Shown here: positions 7,434 to 16,409 of the stretch, one piece after another
Layout: each line of letters opens with the position of its first letter
Numbering within the stretch: the stretch's first letter is position 1
Notes under the pieces: generated by a model
Told to the model about the DNA's origin: nothing
What the model saw: the letters and a program-made list of their open reading frames with translations, nothing else
Database searches by the model: none
Origin: Kaistella haifensis DSM 19056
GTDB lineage: Bacteria; Bacteroidota; Bacteroidia; Flavobacteriales; Weeksellaceae
DNA: 64,000 nucleotides
Reading direction: 5' to 3'
Assembly: GCF_000735695.2 (NCBI RefSeq)
Contig: NZ_JASZ02000017.1
Location: forward strand, 1 to 64,000
Program-made: the position numbers and the translations under genes

Positions 7434-8492
7434 TTGAAAAAAATCGCCTACATCGAACTCGATACGCATGCAGAAATAGCTGCAAATTTTATGGAATTAA
7501 TGAATGATTCCCGAGAGTTTTCTGTGGATTATTATTTCAGTGAAAAAATCCTCAAAACTTTAGGTTTAAATGAAACTGAAAATATAAAAAAAGCAAATCC
7601 AGCACAGCTTTTCCATCAACTGTCAACTAAGAATTATCAACTTATTATTATCGGAACTGTTCACCGATATTTTAATGTATTCAATCAAATTTCCCGAAAA
7701 TTTAATACTTCTGTCATTATTCATAATCTGAATTTTACAACAATTTCGAGTTTTCAACTTTTTAAGAATATTTTTAAAAATGATATTAAATACCGTTTGA
7801 AACTTTTATTGAAAGAAGGTTTGCTTTCAGCGACTGAAGTTTATAAAAAAGCTAGAAATCTTTTGGTTTTGGATGAAAGTTTAGTTCAGAAAAATTCGGA
7901 TTTTACTTTGAAATTTCTTCCTGTTTTCTTTAATAATGATTATTCCGCAAACAGAAAATCAATCCAAACCATTGTAATTCCGGGAACCGTTTCTCAGGCG
8001 CGGCGTGACTATCTTCATCTTTTAGAAAAAATTAAAACTTTTAAAAGGAACACACCTTGTCGGTTTATTTTTCTGGGAAAAGCCGATGGAAAGGAACTTT
8101 CTTGGCTTAAGGAATTTGAGAAAACTAAACCAGAAAATATTTCTATTCAATATTTTACGGAGAAAGTTCCCCTACAAATTTTCGATGATTGGATGCAAAA
8201 AGCCGATATTCTATGGTGTCCGATTCAAAGTGAGACGGAATTTTTCAGCCAAAAAGAATTTTACGGCAAAACGAAAATGAGCGGAAATATTGGTGATGCC
8301 ATCAAATATGGGAAACTGGCGATTTTTCCGGAAAATTATCCGAATTCTCATCCATTTATTATTCCTGAAAGCAAGGATTTAGAAGAACAGATTTTCAATG
8401 ATCAAAAATTAATGAATTATGATTTTGAAGAAAATTTTGCTCGTGAAAAAGTGCGGAAAAATTTAGAACAAAAACTTCTGACGCTTCTCTAA
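7434..8492 (+). CDS. Glycosyltransferase-like protein (TTG start)
   Basis: A 352-residue cytoplasmic protein with the look of a GT-B sugar transferase: an N-terminal Rossmann-like start (KKIAYIELDTHAEIA), a central FIFLGKADGKE strand-loop, and a C-terminal region with ADILWCPIQSET and GDAIKYGKLAIFP, where nucleotide-sugar binding would be expected. No closer family was recognised. The start is TTG at 7434, two bases after the previous stop; no ATG precedes the conserved-looking N-terminus, so the TTG is probably real. It converges on the flippase gene with a four-base overlap of the stop codons. Sugar specificity is unknown. Confidence 0.6.
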   Translation: MKKIAYIELDTHAEIAANFMELMNDSREFSVDYYFSEKILKTLGLNETENIKKANPAQLFHQLSTKNYQLIIIGTVHRYFNVFNQISRKFNTSVIIHNLNFTTISSFQLFKNIFKNDIKYRLKLLLKEGLLSATEVYKKARNLLVLDESLVQKNSDFTLKFLPVFFNNDYSANRKSIQTIVIPGTVSQARRDYLHLLEKIKTFKRNTPCRFIFLGKADGKELSWLKEFEKTKPENISIQYFTEKVPLQIFDDWMQKADILWCPIQSETEFFSQKEFYGKTKMSGNIGDAIKYGKLAIFPENYPNSHPFIIPESKDLEEQIFNDQKLMNYDFEENFAREKVRKNLEQKLLTLL

Positions 8493-9967
8493 AACTTAAA
8501 AATACTTCCTAAGAATTTTCTGTTGACATAATCTTCCAGAGGGAAAATTTTCAAGAAATAATTCCCGATAAAAAACAATATCAAAAGAATGGAAGGTTTG
8601 TAAATTAAATTCACAAAACTGCTTTTGAAATCGGGCAGAATAATCGCTACCGTAATTCCCAAAGTTCCGATGATTAGGGCATAAATCATTTCGATCGTCA
8701 ATGGGAAAACTCCAAATTTGATGTAATTGAAAGTAATTTTGGCAATGTTGAAAAGCGTTAAAGAAATTGAAGTCGCAATCGCTACGCCAAAAAGTTCAAG
8801 ATTGGTGTTTTTAAGGAAATAAATATTCAGCAAAACCGTTGTCACCGCCAAAAAAAGCATCACTACGATATTAAAACGGTAATATTTCGAGAGTGAAATA
8901 ATATGTCCGTTAAATCCAGTCGCCAAATCGAAAAGCATTGCAAAACCGAGTACCCAAATTACAGGTTCCGATTGTCGCAAAAGCTCGCCGTTCTTGATGA
9001 AATGTGTCAAATACGGAAAACCGACCAACACGCATGAAAGCAAAACCAAACCGAGGAAAAATAAAATGAGAGAAGATTTTTTGTGCAAACGATCGAGTTC
9101 TTCGTAATCATTTTCAGCGAGGTGTTTATTGATAATCGGCGCGGAAATGCTGTACAATCCCATTGCTGGAACCGTGATTAGCGAAATGATAGAGTAGAGC
9201 GTGTTGTACACTCCGTTTGGTTCGAAGCCGAGGAATTCACCGATCATCACACTGTCGATTCTCACCGCGATGAAATTCCCGATATTTCCCAAAAATCCGT
9301 AGAAACTATAGTTCAGCACTTCTTTCCAAAGGTTGTCTTTTTTAATATACTCGGTGGAAAAATCAGGTTTCAGCTTTTCGAGTCGATTGGTGTAATAAAT
9401 ATAACCGAAAAGCCCTAAAATAAACATTCCGATAAAGAAAAGATATGCTGCTTTTTCAGGAAAACCAATAAAAAAGAAAAGACAAAACGCTCCTAAATTG
9501 GCAATTTTCGGTAATAAATTTTCAAAAATATTTGGAACGACGATCCTCTTGAAATTTGAAAGATATTTGTTGAAAACTGCACTGAAAGCAAGCACGAGAA
9601 TCAGCGGTAAAATTAGGCGTTTCATTTGCCACATCTCGGTTTCCTGAAGTTTTGGAAAAAGAAGATTCACGGCGAAATAACCGATAAGAAAAATGATGAA
9701 ATTCAGCAAAATTCCCAATAAAGAAAGCGATAGGAAATTCTGATGTTTTCCGTCTTGTTGCGTTTGGTTGAAAAATTTAACATTCGAAAAAGATAATCCG
9801 AAAACGACTACCGGAAGCAGCATTTCGGCTGTAGGAAGTACATAGCGAAGTTTTCCGTAGAATTCCATATCGTGAGGGAACACGAAAATTGCCGAAAAAG
9901 TTCCGAGCAAAAATCCGAGATATCCAATCACGGAATATTTAAAACCCTGTCGCGCAACTACACTCAT
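8489..9967 (-). CDS. Polysaccharide flippase, Wzx/MATE-like membrane protein
   Basis: Integral membrane protein of 492 residues with about 12-14 hydrophobic helices, of the oligosaccharide-flippase/polysaccharide biosynthesis type. Such proteins flip lipid-linked glycans across the inner membrane. The N-terminus (RQGFKYSVIGYLGFLLGTF) is typical of the Bacteroidota version. Its ATG overlaps the stop of the FkbM gene by four bases (ATGA), which indicates translational coupling in an FkbM-flippase operon. Nearby glycosyltransferases support a surface-glycan function. Confidence 0.85.
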   Translation of the reverse strand: MSVVARQGFKYSVIGYLGFLLGTFSAIFVFPHDMEFYGKLRYVLPTAEMLLPVVVFGLSFSNVKFFNQTQQDGKHQNFLSLSLLGILLNFIIFLIGYFAVNLLFPKLQETEMWQMKRLILPLILVLAFSAVFNKYLSNFKRIVVPNIFENLLPKIANLGAFCLFFFIGFPEKAAYLFFIGMFILGLFGYIYYTNRLEKLKPDFSTEYIKKDNLWKEVLNYSFYGFLGNIGNFIAVRIDSVMIGEFLGFEPNGVYNTLYSIISLITVPAMGLYSISAPIINKHLAENDYEELDRLHKKSSLILFFLGLVLLSCVLVGFPYLTHFIKNGELLRQSEPVIWVLGFAMLFDLATGFNGHIISLSKYYRFNIVVMLFLAVTTVLLNIYFLKNTNLELFGVAIATSISLTLFNIAKITFNYIKFGVFPLTIEMIYALIIGTLGITVAIILPDFKSSFVNLIYKPSILLILFFIGNYFLKIFPLEDYVNRKFLGSIFKF

Positions 9968-10776
9968 ATTTTTTCGGTTTTATGGGATTTAGGGATGAAA
10001 ATCATGTTGTTGTTATACGCTTGTTTCGTCCCAACTTTGCCGTCAGTATTTTCGGAAATCATTTTTTCATCGAGTTTTTCTAAATCAAATGTTTTTCGGT
10101 CTAGGAAAAATGTTTCATAGCCCCAATTTTCAATTTCGGAAATCAGTTGATGAAGCGGTTGGGAATGGTGCCTTTGTTCCATTTCGACCATCATTGCTGG
10201 TTGAAATTTTTCGATCACGGTTTTTGCACCGTGCAAAGTTTGCATTTCATTGCCTTCAACATCAATTTTAATGAAATCAATTTTTTCTAAATTTTCCTGA
10301 TCAGCCCAATCGTCCAGTTTCATTACTTTTACTTGTTGCAAGATATGTTTGGTTTCATCGATTTCTCGGTAATCCAATTGTAAAGTTCCGCGGGTATTAT
10401 ATTTTTTTCCTTTAATAATGGGGACTTTAAATGTTGCGATTTCATTTTTATCGGAAAGAGCTAAAGGAAAAATATTGGTCTTTGGGAAAATCCGCTTTAA
10501 CCGGGAAAATAGATTTTTGTTGGGTTCAAATGCGTAAATGTTTTTAGGCGACAATTTATTTTCAAGTTGAAAAACAAAACTTCCGGAATTGGCTCCGATG
10601 TCCAAAAAAACAGCATCAGACTTTAAATATTCCTTTATCCATAGTAATTCCGGTTCGATATTTCTCTCCGAAAAATTTTCCCGGGTGATATTTTTTAAAT
10701 TTTTAAAATATCTTTTCTTGTAAAATTGGGGAGCAACAAATTGTAAATTTTCGGCAATTCTTTGGTATAAAGACAT
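9964..10776 (-). CDS. FkbM-family methyltransferase
   Basis: SAM-dependent methyltransferase of 270 residues. The SAM-binding loop is VFLDIGANSGSFVF; the family-typical block DFIKIDVEGNEMQTLHGA follows in the middle. In surface-glycan loci this family usually O-methylates sugars. A longer frame opens at a TTG at 10800, but that TTG is the end of a TATCTTTG promoter box, so the ATG at 10776 (MSLYQRIAENLQ) is the better start. It is the first gene of an operon with the flippase. Confidence 0.85.
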   Translation of the reverse strand: MSLYQRIAENLQFVAPQFYKKRYFKNLKNITRENFSERNIEPELLWIKEYLKSDAVFLDIGANSGSFVFQLENKLSPKNIYAFEPNKNLFSRLKRIFPKTNIFPLALSDKNEIATFKVPIIKGKKYNTRGTLQLDYREIDETKHILQQVKVMKLDDWADQENLEKIDFIKIDVEGNEMQTLHGAKTVIEKFQPAMMVEMEQRHHSQPLHQLISEIENWGYETFFLDRKTFDLEKLDEKMISENTDGKVGTKQAYNNNMIFIPKSHKTEKI

Positions 10777-10797
10777 ACTTTTTTCCTTTGAGGGAAA

Positions 10798-10805
10798 CAA
10801 AGATA
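10798..10805 (-). promoter_or_regulatory. -7 box of FkbM-flippase operon
   Basis: Read on the minus strand this is TATCTTTG, a perfect TAnnTTTG. It places the transcript start near 10794 and leaves about 18 bases of leader to the ATG at 10776, which rules out the upstream TTG as initiation codon. Confidence 0.65.
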
Positions 10806-10902
10806 GAAAAATATGTTAAATAAATGTTAAAACCTTAACGTAAGATGAAATAGGTTTTCATAAAGCGTAGTAATCCTTATCTTTAACAATCAAATAATTT
10901 TT

Positions 10903-12528
10903 ATGAAAAAATTCTTTATCCTCGCAGGTTTTTCTGCGCTTATTTCTTGCGGTTCTGTTAATCATTCTCCAAAACAAAATTTTACTTGGGAAGGTGCGAA
11001 TATGTATTTTTTGTTGACTGATCGTTTCAAAAATGGTGATGCTTCAAATGACGTAAATTTTGAACGAAAAGAAAAAGCAGCTGTCTTGCGTGGCTTTGAA
11101 GGTGGAGATTTAAGAGGGATTATTCAGAAAATTGATGACAACTATTTTACCGATTTGGGAATCAATGCGATTTGGATGACTCCGATTGTGGAGCAAATCC
11201 ACGGCGCAACCGACGAAGGTACCGGCAAAACTTATGCTTTTCACGGTTATTGGGCGAAAGATTGGACGAATCTCGACCCGAATTTCGGAACAAAAGAAGA
11301 ACTGAAGGAATTGGTTGAAAAAGCTCATGCAAAAGGAATTCGGGTAGTTTTGGATGCGGTGGTGAATCATACCGGACCGGTTACGGCTATTGATCCTGTT
11401 TATCCCAATTCATGGGTTCGCACTTCGCCGCAGTGCCAATATAACAATTATCAAAACACTACTGCATGTACGTTGGTTGCTAATCTTCCGGATGTTTTAA
11501 CAGAATCTAATCTTCCCGCTGAGCTTCCTGAAATGTTGATAGAAAAATGGAAGAAAGAAGGTAAATATGAGGCGGAAATGAAATCTTTGAATGATTTTTT
11601 CGCAAGAACCGGTTATCCGAAAGCGCCGAAATATTACATCATGAAATGGCTTGCTGATTATGTTGAAGAATTTGGAATTGATGGTTATCGTGTTGATACT
11701 GTGAAGCATACGAACGAAGATGTGTGGAAAGATTTCCAGAAAATTTGCCAGGAAGCTTTTGATATTTACAAAAGAAAAAATCCATCGAAAGTACTCGATA
11801 ATAATTTGTTTTTCACGGTGGGAGAGGTCTACGGATACGGTATTTCTCAAAAACAGAATTACGATTTCGGAGATAAAAAAGTGAATTACTATCAAAATGG
11901 TTTTAAATCTTTGATTAACTTCGATTTTAAAGGTGACGCCAATAAATCTTATGAGGAGCTGTTTTCCAATTATTCCAAGTTGCTTCATTCAGATTTGAAT
12001 GGAAAAACCGTGATGAATTATCTTACTTCTCACGACGACGGCACGCCTTTCGATAAAGAAAGAAAAAGAACTTTTGAGGCTGGAACCAAACTTTTGCTCG
12101 CGCCGGGAATTTCACAAGTTTATTACGGTGACGAATCTGCGCGCGATTTAACGATTGAAGGCGCAACAGGCGATGCAACGCTTCGCAGCAATATGAATTG
12201 GACTGATCTTCAAAATAATACTGAAAGTCAAAAATTATTGCAACATTACCAAAAATTAGGAAAATTCCGTGCAAATCATCCCGCGGTTGGAGCGGGAGTT
12301 CATCAAATGATTTCATCAAATCCGTATTGGTTTACAAGGACTTATAATGATGATAAAGTTTTAATAGGTTTAGACTTAAATTCCGGAACCCAAGAAATTT
12401 CGGTTGTAGGGATTTTTGAAAATGGAACAAAATTACGAGACGCTTATTCCGGGCAAATGACGAAAGTTGAAAATGGAAAAGCAATTATTAATACTGAGTT
12501 TTCAGTAGTTTTGTTTGAAAAAAATTAA
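10903..12528 (+). CDS. Alpha-amylase family (GH13) lipoprotein
   Basis: Glycoside hydrolase of family 13, 541 residues. The signal peptide ends in a lipobox (LISCG, Cys near 16), so it is membrane-anchored and probably surface exposed. The four GH13 regions are visible: DAVVNHT, GYRVDTVKH with the nucleophile aspartate near 263, FTVGEVYG with the acid/base glutamate near 306, and TSHDDG with the third acidic residue near 376. It would cleave alpha-glucans. No SusC/D pair is nearby, so this is not a complete polysaccharide-utilisation locus. A TATCTTTA element shortly upstream may be a weak -7 box. Confidence 0.93.
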   Translation: MKKFFILAGFSALISCGSVNHSPKQNFTWEGANMYFLLTDRFKNGDASNDVNFERKEKAAVLRGFEGGDLRGIIQKIDDNYFTDLGINAIWMTPIVEQIHGATDEGTGKTYAFHGYWAKDWTNLDPNFGTKEELKELVEKAHAKGIRVVLDAVVNHTGPVTAIDPVYPNSWVRTSPQCQYNNYQNTTACTLVANLPDVLTESNLPAELPEMLIEKWKKEGKYEAEMKSLNDFFARTGYPKAPKYYIMKWLADYVEEFGIDGYRVDTVKHTNEDVWKDFQKICQEAFDIYKRKNPSKVLDNNLFFTVGEVYGYGISQKQNYDFGDKKVNYYQNGFKSLINFDFKGDANKSYEELFSNYSKLLHSDLNGKTVMNYLTSHDDGTPFDKERKRTFEAGTKLLLAPGISQVYYGDESARDLTIEGATGDATLRSNMNWTDLQNNTESQKLLQHYQKLGKFRANHPAVGAGVHQMISSNPYWFTRTYNDDKVLIGLDLNSGTQEISVVGIFENGTKLRDAYSGQMTKVENGKAIINTEFSVVLFEKN

Positions 12529-12529
12529 T

Positions 12530-13045
12530 ATGAAAAAGTTACTATTTTTAGGTTTAATATTATTCGGGTTCAATGCATTTTCGCAAAAAGTTCCAGATGT
12601 TTTAAAAACCGAGTTTTCGAAAGAAGCACTGGCTCAGAAAATCGTCACCGCTTCCGGGAAGAAAGTGAGCATTAATGATGTTTTGGAACAACATAAAGGT
12701 AAAGTTCTCATCGTTGATTTTTGGGCAAGTTGGTGTCGTGATTGTATTCTTGCGTTGCCTTCTACAAAGGAGTTGAAAGAAAATAATCCTGAAATAGAAT
12801 TTGTGTATTTTTCACTCGACAGATCCCATGAACAGTGGAAAAAAGGACTAGAAAAGTATAATATTGTCGATCAGGAAAATTACTGGTTTGATGAAGGTTG
12901 GAAAAATAATTTCAACAATTATATCGACCTGAATTGGGTTCCGAGATTTATGGTAATCGATCAAAAAGGGACGATTGCTAATTACTATTCCATCAATCCA
13001 AAAGATCCGGAACTTCAGAAAACATTAAATTCTTTAAAAAATTAA
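12530..13045 (+). CDS. TlpA-like thioredoxin-fold protein
   Basis: Exported thioredoxin-fold protein of 171 residues with an N-terminal signal peptide ending near FNAFSQ. The redox motif is present as WASWCRDC, and VPRFMVID supplies the cis-proline region. Such TlpA/ResA-like proteins act as periplasmic thiol reductases, but the partner is unknown. The ATG at 12530 is chosen because the frame's earlier TTG (12515) lies inside the amylase gene. One base separates it from the amylase stop, so the two share a transcript. Confidence 0.87.
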   Translation: MKKLLFLGLILFGFNAFSQKVPDVLKTEFSKEALAQKIVTASGKKVSINDVLEQHKGKVLIVDFWASWCRDCILALPSTKELKENNPEIEFVYFSLDRSHEQWKKGLEKYNIVDQENYWFDEGWKNNFNNYIDLNWVPRFMVIDQKGTIANYYSINPKDPELQKTLNSLKN

Positions 13046-13064
13046 AGGATTTTTACGTTAAATA

Positions 13065-13730
13065 TTACAAAAACGGCGCACTCAGAAAATCATTGAGTGG
13101 TTTCATTGATTGGAAAATCTTGGCCATGTTTTTCGTGGCATTTTCCTGCATCAAAGCGTCATCAGAAATCGGATGAACGACAATTAAGTTTTTTAATTTT
13201 AAGAATTCTGCCATAGGATCGTCTTTGTCGAAACCATTGGGAACTCTTTGCAACTTGCCTTCCACGCTCAATCCGCGGAAATTGTTACGGAAATCGTCTT
13301 GTTGTAGAATTTCTTGAAATTCTTTGGCGTTCATCGAAATTTCTTTGCGGATTTCTTTTAAAACAGAAGGTTCCGGCTGGTAAACTCCTCCGGCGAGAAA
13401 AGATTTTCCGGGTTCGATATGCAAGTAATATCCGGAAATTTTATTGCCTTTTCCCATTCCCAAACCCGCGCCGAAGTTGGTTTTGTAGGGCGATTTATCT
13501 TTAGAAAAACGCACATCACGATAAATGCGATAGAGCGATTTCTTGGCATCAATTTTCATGATTTCTTCATCAAAAGCTCCAATTTTTTCAATTAAATTTT
13601 CTACCATATTCAAGACATTTTGATGAGCTGCGATATATTGGTCTTTATTTTCTGTAAACCATTCGCGATTATTGTTTTTTGAAAGATTTTTAAGAAAATG
13701 GAGTGTTGAAGCTTCTATTTTAGAGGACAT
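13065..13730 (-). CDS. DUF2461 domain protein
   Basis: Cytoplasmic protein of 221 residues matching the DUF2461/TIGR02453 family, which is common in bacteria and of unknown biochemical role. Characteristic stretches are FLKNLSKNNNREWFTENK, YRDVRFSKDKSPYKT and YYLHIEPGKSFLAGGVY. The TTG at 13751 that opens the longest frame is the end of a TAAATTTG promoter box, so the ATG at 13730 is preferred. It is transcribed alone, divergently from the helicase gene. Confidence 0.87.
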   Translation of the reverse strand: MSSKIEASTLHFLKNLSKNNNREWFTENKDQYIAAHQNVLNMVENLIEKIGAFDEEIMKIDAKKSLYRIYRDVRFSKDKSPYKTNFGAGLGMGKGNKISGYYLHIEPGKSFLAGGVYQPEPSVLKEIRKEISMNAKEFQEILQQDDFRNNFRGLSVEGKLQRVPNGFDKDDPMAEFLKLKNLIVVHPISDDALMQENATKNMAKIFQSMKPLNDFLSAPFL

Positions 13731-13748
13731 ATTGCTTAGATTTAAGTC

Positions 13749-13756
13749 CAAATTTA
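13749..13756 (-). promoter_or_regulatory. -7 box of DUF2461 gene
   Basis: TAAATTTG on the minus strand, about 18 bases upstream of the ATG at 13730. It overlaps the false TTG start. Confidence 0.55.
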
Positions 13757-13843
13757 CTGAAAAATTGGAGTTGTACGGTAATTATTGTATTCTTTAAGAT
13801 AAATTTAATAAAACAATGTAATTTTTATCAATTCAAAAAAACG

Positions 13844-13851
13844 TATATTTG
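13844..13851 (+). promoter_or_regulatory. -7 box of DEAD-box helicase gene
   Basis: TATATTTG, matching TAnnTTTG, 20 bases before the ATG at 13872. Confidence 0.55.
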
Positions 13852-13871
13852 CAAAATATTTAATATACTTA

Positions 13872-15578
13872 ATGAATTTATTTACAGAAACCAGCCTAAG
13901 TCCAGAAATTCTAAAGGCAGTTGGTGAATTAGGGTTTACAAGCCCAACAGAAATCCAAAAACAGACCATTCCTTTTATCTCTACAGATATACGCGACATG
14001 ATCGCACTAGCGCAGACAGGGACGGGCAAAACAGCAGCATTTTCGCTTCCGATTTTGGATATGATTGACGAGGGTAGTCGCAAAATCCAATTTTTGGTGC
14101 TTTGTCCGACAAGAGAGCTGTGTCTTCAGATTACGAAAGACATTAAAAATTATTCCAAATATTTGCCAAACATCAAAACTACAGCGGTTTATGGTGGTAG
14201 CAGTATTATGGATCAAATCCGATCGCTTCGTGAAAAACCACAAATTATTGTGGGAACTCCGGGTCGTGTGATTGATTTAATTAACAGAAAAGCATTGGAT
14301 TTCTCGGAAATTCAGTGGCTGGTTTTAGATGAAGCTGATGAAATGCTTTCAATGGGTTTCAAAGATGATTTGGAAACTATTTTGAAAGAAACTCCGGAAA
14401 CGAAACAAACTTATTTATTCTCAGCAACGATGAATAAAGAGGTGGAAAGAATTTCCAAGAATTATTTAACTTCTCCTCACCGTATTTCCGTAGGATCGAT
14501 CAATGAGGTGAAGAAAAACATCAAGCATGAATATTATGTGGTAGGTTACCGTCATAAAAAAGAAGCTTTGAAAAGATTGATTGACGCTAATCCGAATCAA
14601 TATTCGATTATTTTCTGCCGTACCCGTATGGAGACTCAGGAAGTAGCAGACTTTTTGATGCAAAATGGATACGCTGCAGATGCGCTTCACGGCGATTTGT
14701 CTCAGGCGCAGAGAGATACGGTAATGAAAAAATTCCGCCTCAAAAATATTGATATTTTAGTGGCGACTGATGTGGCAGCAAGAGGTTTGGATGTGAATTC
14801 ATTGACTCATGTTATTCATTATTCTTTGCCGGATGATCCGGAAGTTTTCGTTCACAGAAGTGGTAGAACGGGTAGAGCAGGGAAGGACGGAATATCAATG
14901 GCTTTGATTAAACCTGAAGAATCCAGAAAATTAAAGCAGATAAAATCTTCTACAAAAATTGATATCGTTGAGAAAAAAATTCCAACCGGAGAAGCGATTA
15001 TCAAAGCTCAGGTAGGTGGTGTTTTCGAGAAATTATTCACGGAACATGAGGAGTTTTTTACTTTTGATGATGCTTTAATCCCAGATTTATCGGAATTTTC
15101 TAAAGAAGAATTGGTTCACAAATTATTGCAATTGCAATTGAGAGACTTAGCCATGTTCTACAAAGACAAGAACGATTTGGCAGATCAAAAATTCAATAGT
15201 GACGACCGCGGCGAAAGAGGTGGAAGAGATCGTGACAGAGGAAGAGACAGAGATCGTGGAAGAGACAGAGGCGATCGAAGAGATAACTACCGAGATGGTG
15301 GAAGAGACCGCGACAGAAAGCCAAGAAAAAACAATGGCGATATGGTGAGATTTTTCTTTAATCTTGGTAAAAAAGACCAATTGAAAAAGATGGATATGTT
15401 GGAAATTATCAACAAATCCACCGCGAAATCTAAGAAAAGACCAGATATCGGAGACATCGAAATTCTTGAAAAGTTCTCATTTTTTGAAGTAGAAAAATCT
15501 TTTAAGGATGAAGTTTTGAAAGGTTTGCAAACCCAGAAATTCAAAGGGAAAGAAATGAGAGCCGAAGTGGCGAACTAA
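13872..15578 (+). CDS. DEAD-box RNA helicase with DbpA-type RNA-binding domain
   Basis: ATP-dependent RNA helicase of 568 residues. Motifs in order: a Q-motif near PTEIQKQTIP, AQTGTGKT (Walker A), PTRELCLQ, GTPGRVIDL, DEAD, SAT, and HRSGRTGRAG in the second RecA domain. A low-complexity Arg/Asp linker (about residues 440-478) follows, then a C-terminal DbpA-like RRM domain that starts near MVRFFFNLGKKD. This DeaD/CshA-like layout points to ribosome assembly or mRNA turnover, often in the cold. A strong terminator follows, so it is monocistronic. Confidence 0.93.
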   Translation: MNLFTETSLSPEILKAVGELGFTSPTEIQKQTIPFISTDIRDMIALAQTGTGKTAAFSLPILDMIDEGSRKIQFLVLCPTRELCLQITKDIKNYSKYLPNIKTTAVYGGSSIMDQIRSLREKPQIIVGTPGRVIDLINRKALDFSEIQWLVLDEADEMLSMGFKDDLETILKETPETKQTYLFSATMNKEVERISKNYLTSPHRISVGSINEVKKNIKHEYYVVGYRHKKEALKRLIDANPNQYSIIFCRTRMETQEVADFLMQNGYAADALHGDLSQAQRDTVMKKFRLKNIDILVATDVAARGLDVNSLTHVIHYSLPDDPEVFVHRSGRTGRAGKDGISMALIKPEESRKLKQIKSSTKIDIVEKKIPTGEAIIKAQVGGVFEKLFTEHEEFFTFDDALIPDLSEFSKEELVHKLLQLQLRDLAMFYKDKNDLADQKFNSDDRGERGGRDRDRGRDRDRGRDRGDRRDNYRDGGRDRDRKPRKNNGDMVRFFFNLGKKDQLKKMDMLEIINKSTAKSKKRPDIGDIEILEKFSFFEVEKSFKDEVLKGLQTQKFKGKEMRAEVAN

Positions 15579-15600
15579 TTTAAGCTGAAATTGATAAACT

Positions 15601-15635
15601 AAGCAGTTCTGTACGAAAACAGAGCTGCTTTTTTT
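15601..15635 (+). terminator. Rho-independent terminator of the DEAD-box helicase gene
   Basis: AAGCAGTTCTGT pairs with ACAGAGCTGCTT across a six-base loop and is followed by a run of T. Confidence 0.85.
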
Positions 15636-15742
15636 GTAATTTGTGGAAAGAAAATCATTAATGTTAATAAAACTTAATATTAAAATCGTGCAGTTAAAAC
15701 GCTTTTTCGGAAATTTGCACCACTAATTTTAAATGATAAACA

Positions 15743-16381
15743 ATGGGAATCGGAAATATCTTTAAAGCATTCCAACCAAAAGACAAAGTGTTTTTTGTAC
15801 TCTTCGAAAAAGTAGCTGCAACGCTTACCCAAATGTCCAAAGAGTTTCATGAAGGATTGATGGATTTTGACATCAATGATGATACGATGCTAAAAAATAT
15901 GAGCGATTACGAGCATAAATTGGACGATCTCACTCATGAGATTTTTGTTCAGTTAGGAGAAAATTTTATCACTCCTTTTGATCGTGAAGACATCAACTAT
16001 TTAGCAAGCGGGTTGGACGATATCGCGGATTATATGTATGCTTCTGCAAAATATATTTATTTATACAAAACCCCTCTAGATCCTGCATACACAGAGTTTT
16101 CATTGTTGATTTATAAGTCTTGCGTGGAAATTCAAACAGCGATGAATAACCTTAAAGATTTTAAGAATCCGAAAGGTGTTAAAGAATCTTGTATCAAAAT
16201 CAATTCTTACGAAAATATTGCTGATGATGTTTTAAGCCAGGCAATCGTAAAGCTTTTTGAAACGAACGATGCGATTAACGTGATCAAAATAAAATCCGTT
16301 CTGGAATATCTTGAAATCGTAACCGATAAGGCTGAAGATGTAGCAAACACCATGGACAGTATCGTGATTAAATATGCGTAA
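15743..16381 (+). CDS. DUF47 (PhoU-like) partner of the phosphate transporter
   Basis: An all-helical protein of 212 residues from the DUF47/PhoU-related family. It begins GIGNIFKAFQPKDKVFF and is rich in amphipathic helices with acidic metal-binding-like stretches (ASGLDDIADYMY, EIVTDKAEDVANTMD). Such genes regularly accompany PiT transporters and are thought to modulate phosphate uptake; that role is inferred here. It lies 28 bases upstream of the transporter and is almost certainly in one operon with it. Confidence 0.9.
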   Translation: MGIGNIFKAFQPKDKVFFVLFEKVAATLTQMSKEFHEGLMDFDINDDTMLKNMSDYEHKLDDLTHEIFVQLGENFITPFDREDINYLASGLDDIADYMYASAKYIYLYKTPLDPAYTEFSLLIYKSCVEIQTAMNNLKDFKNPKGVKESCIKINSYENIADDVLSQAIVKLFETNDAINVIKIKSVLEYLEIVTDKAEDVANTMDSIVIKYA

Positions 16382-16409
16382 CCAGATCCTTTAACATTAA
16401 AAATAAAGA

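Noticed and set aside
10777-10800. TTG-initiated extension of the FkbM methyltransferase
   Set aside because: The TTG is the last part of a TATCTTTG promoter box; a leaderless start there is impossible.
11497-11988. 163-residue minus-strand frame inside the alpha-amylase gene
   Set aside because: Antisense shadow of a conserved coding region; no start signal or motif.
13731-13751. TTG-initiated extension of the DUF2461 protein
   Set aside because: The TTG is the end of the TAAATTTG -7 box.
15190-15330. Possible CRISPR-like or minisatellite array
   Set aside because: The repeats are short, imperfect, in frame and explained by the Arg/Asp-rich linker of the helicase; no spacer pattern.
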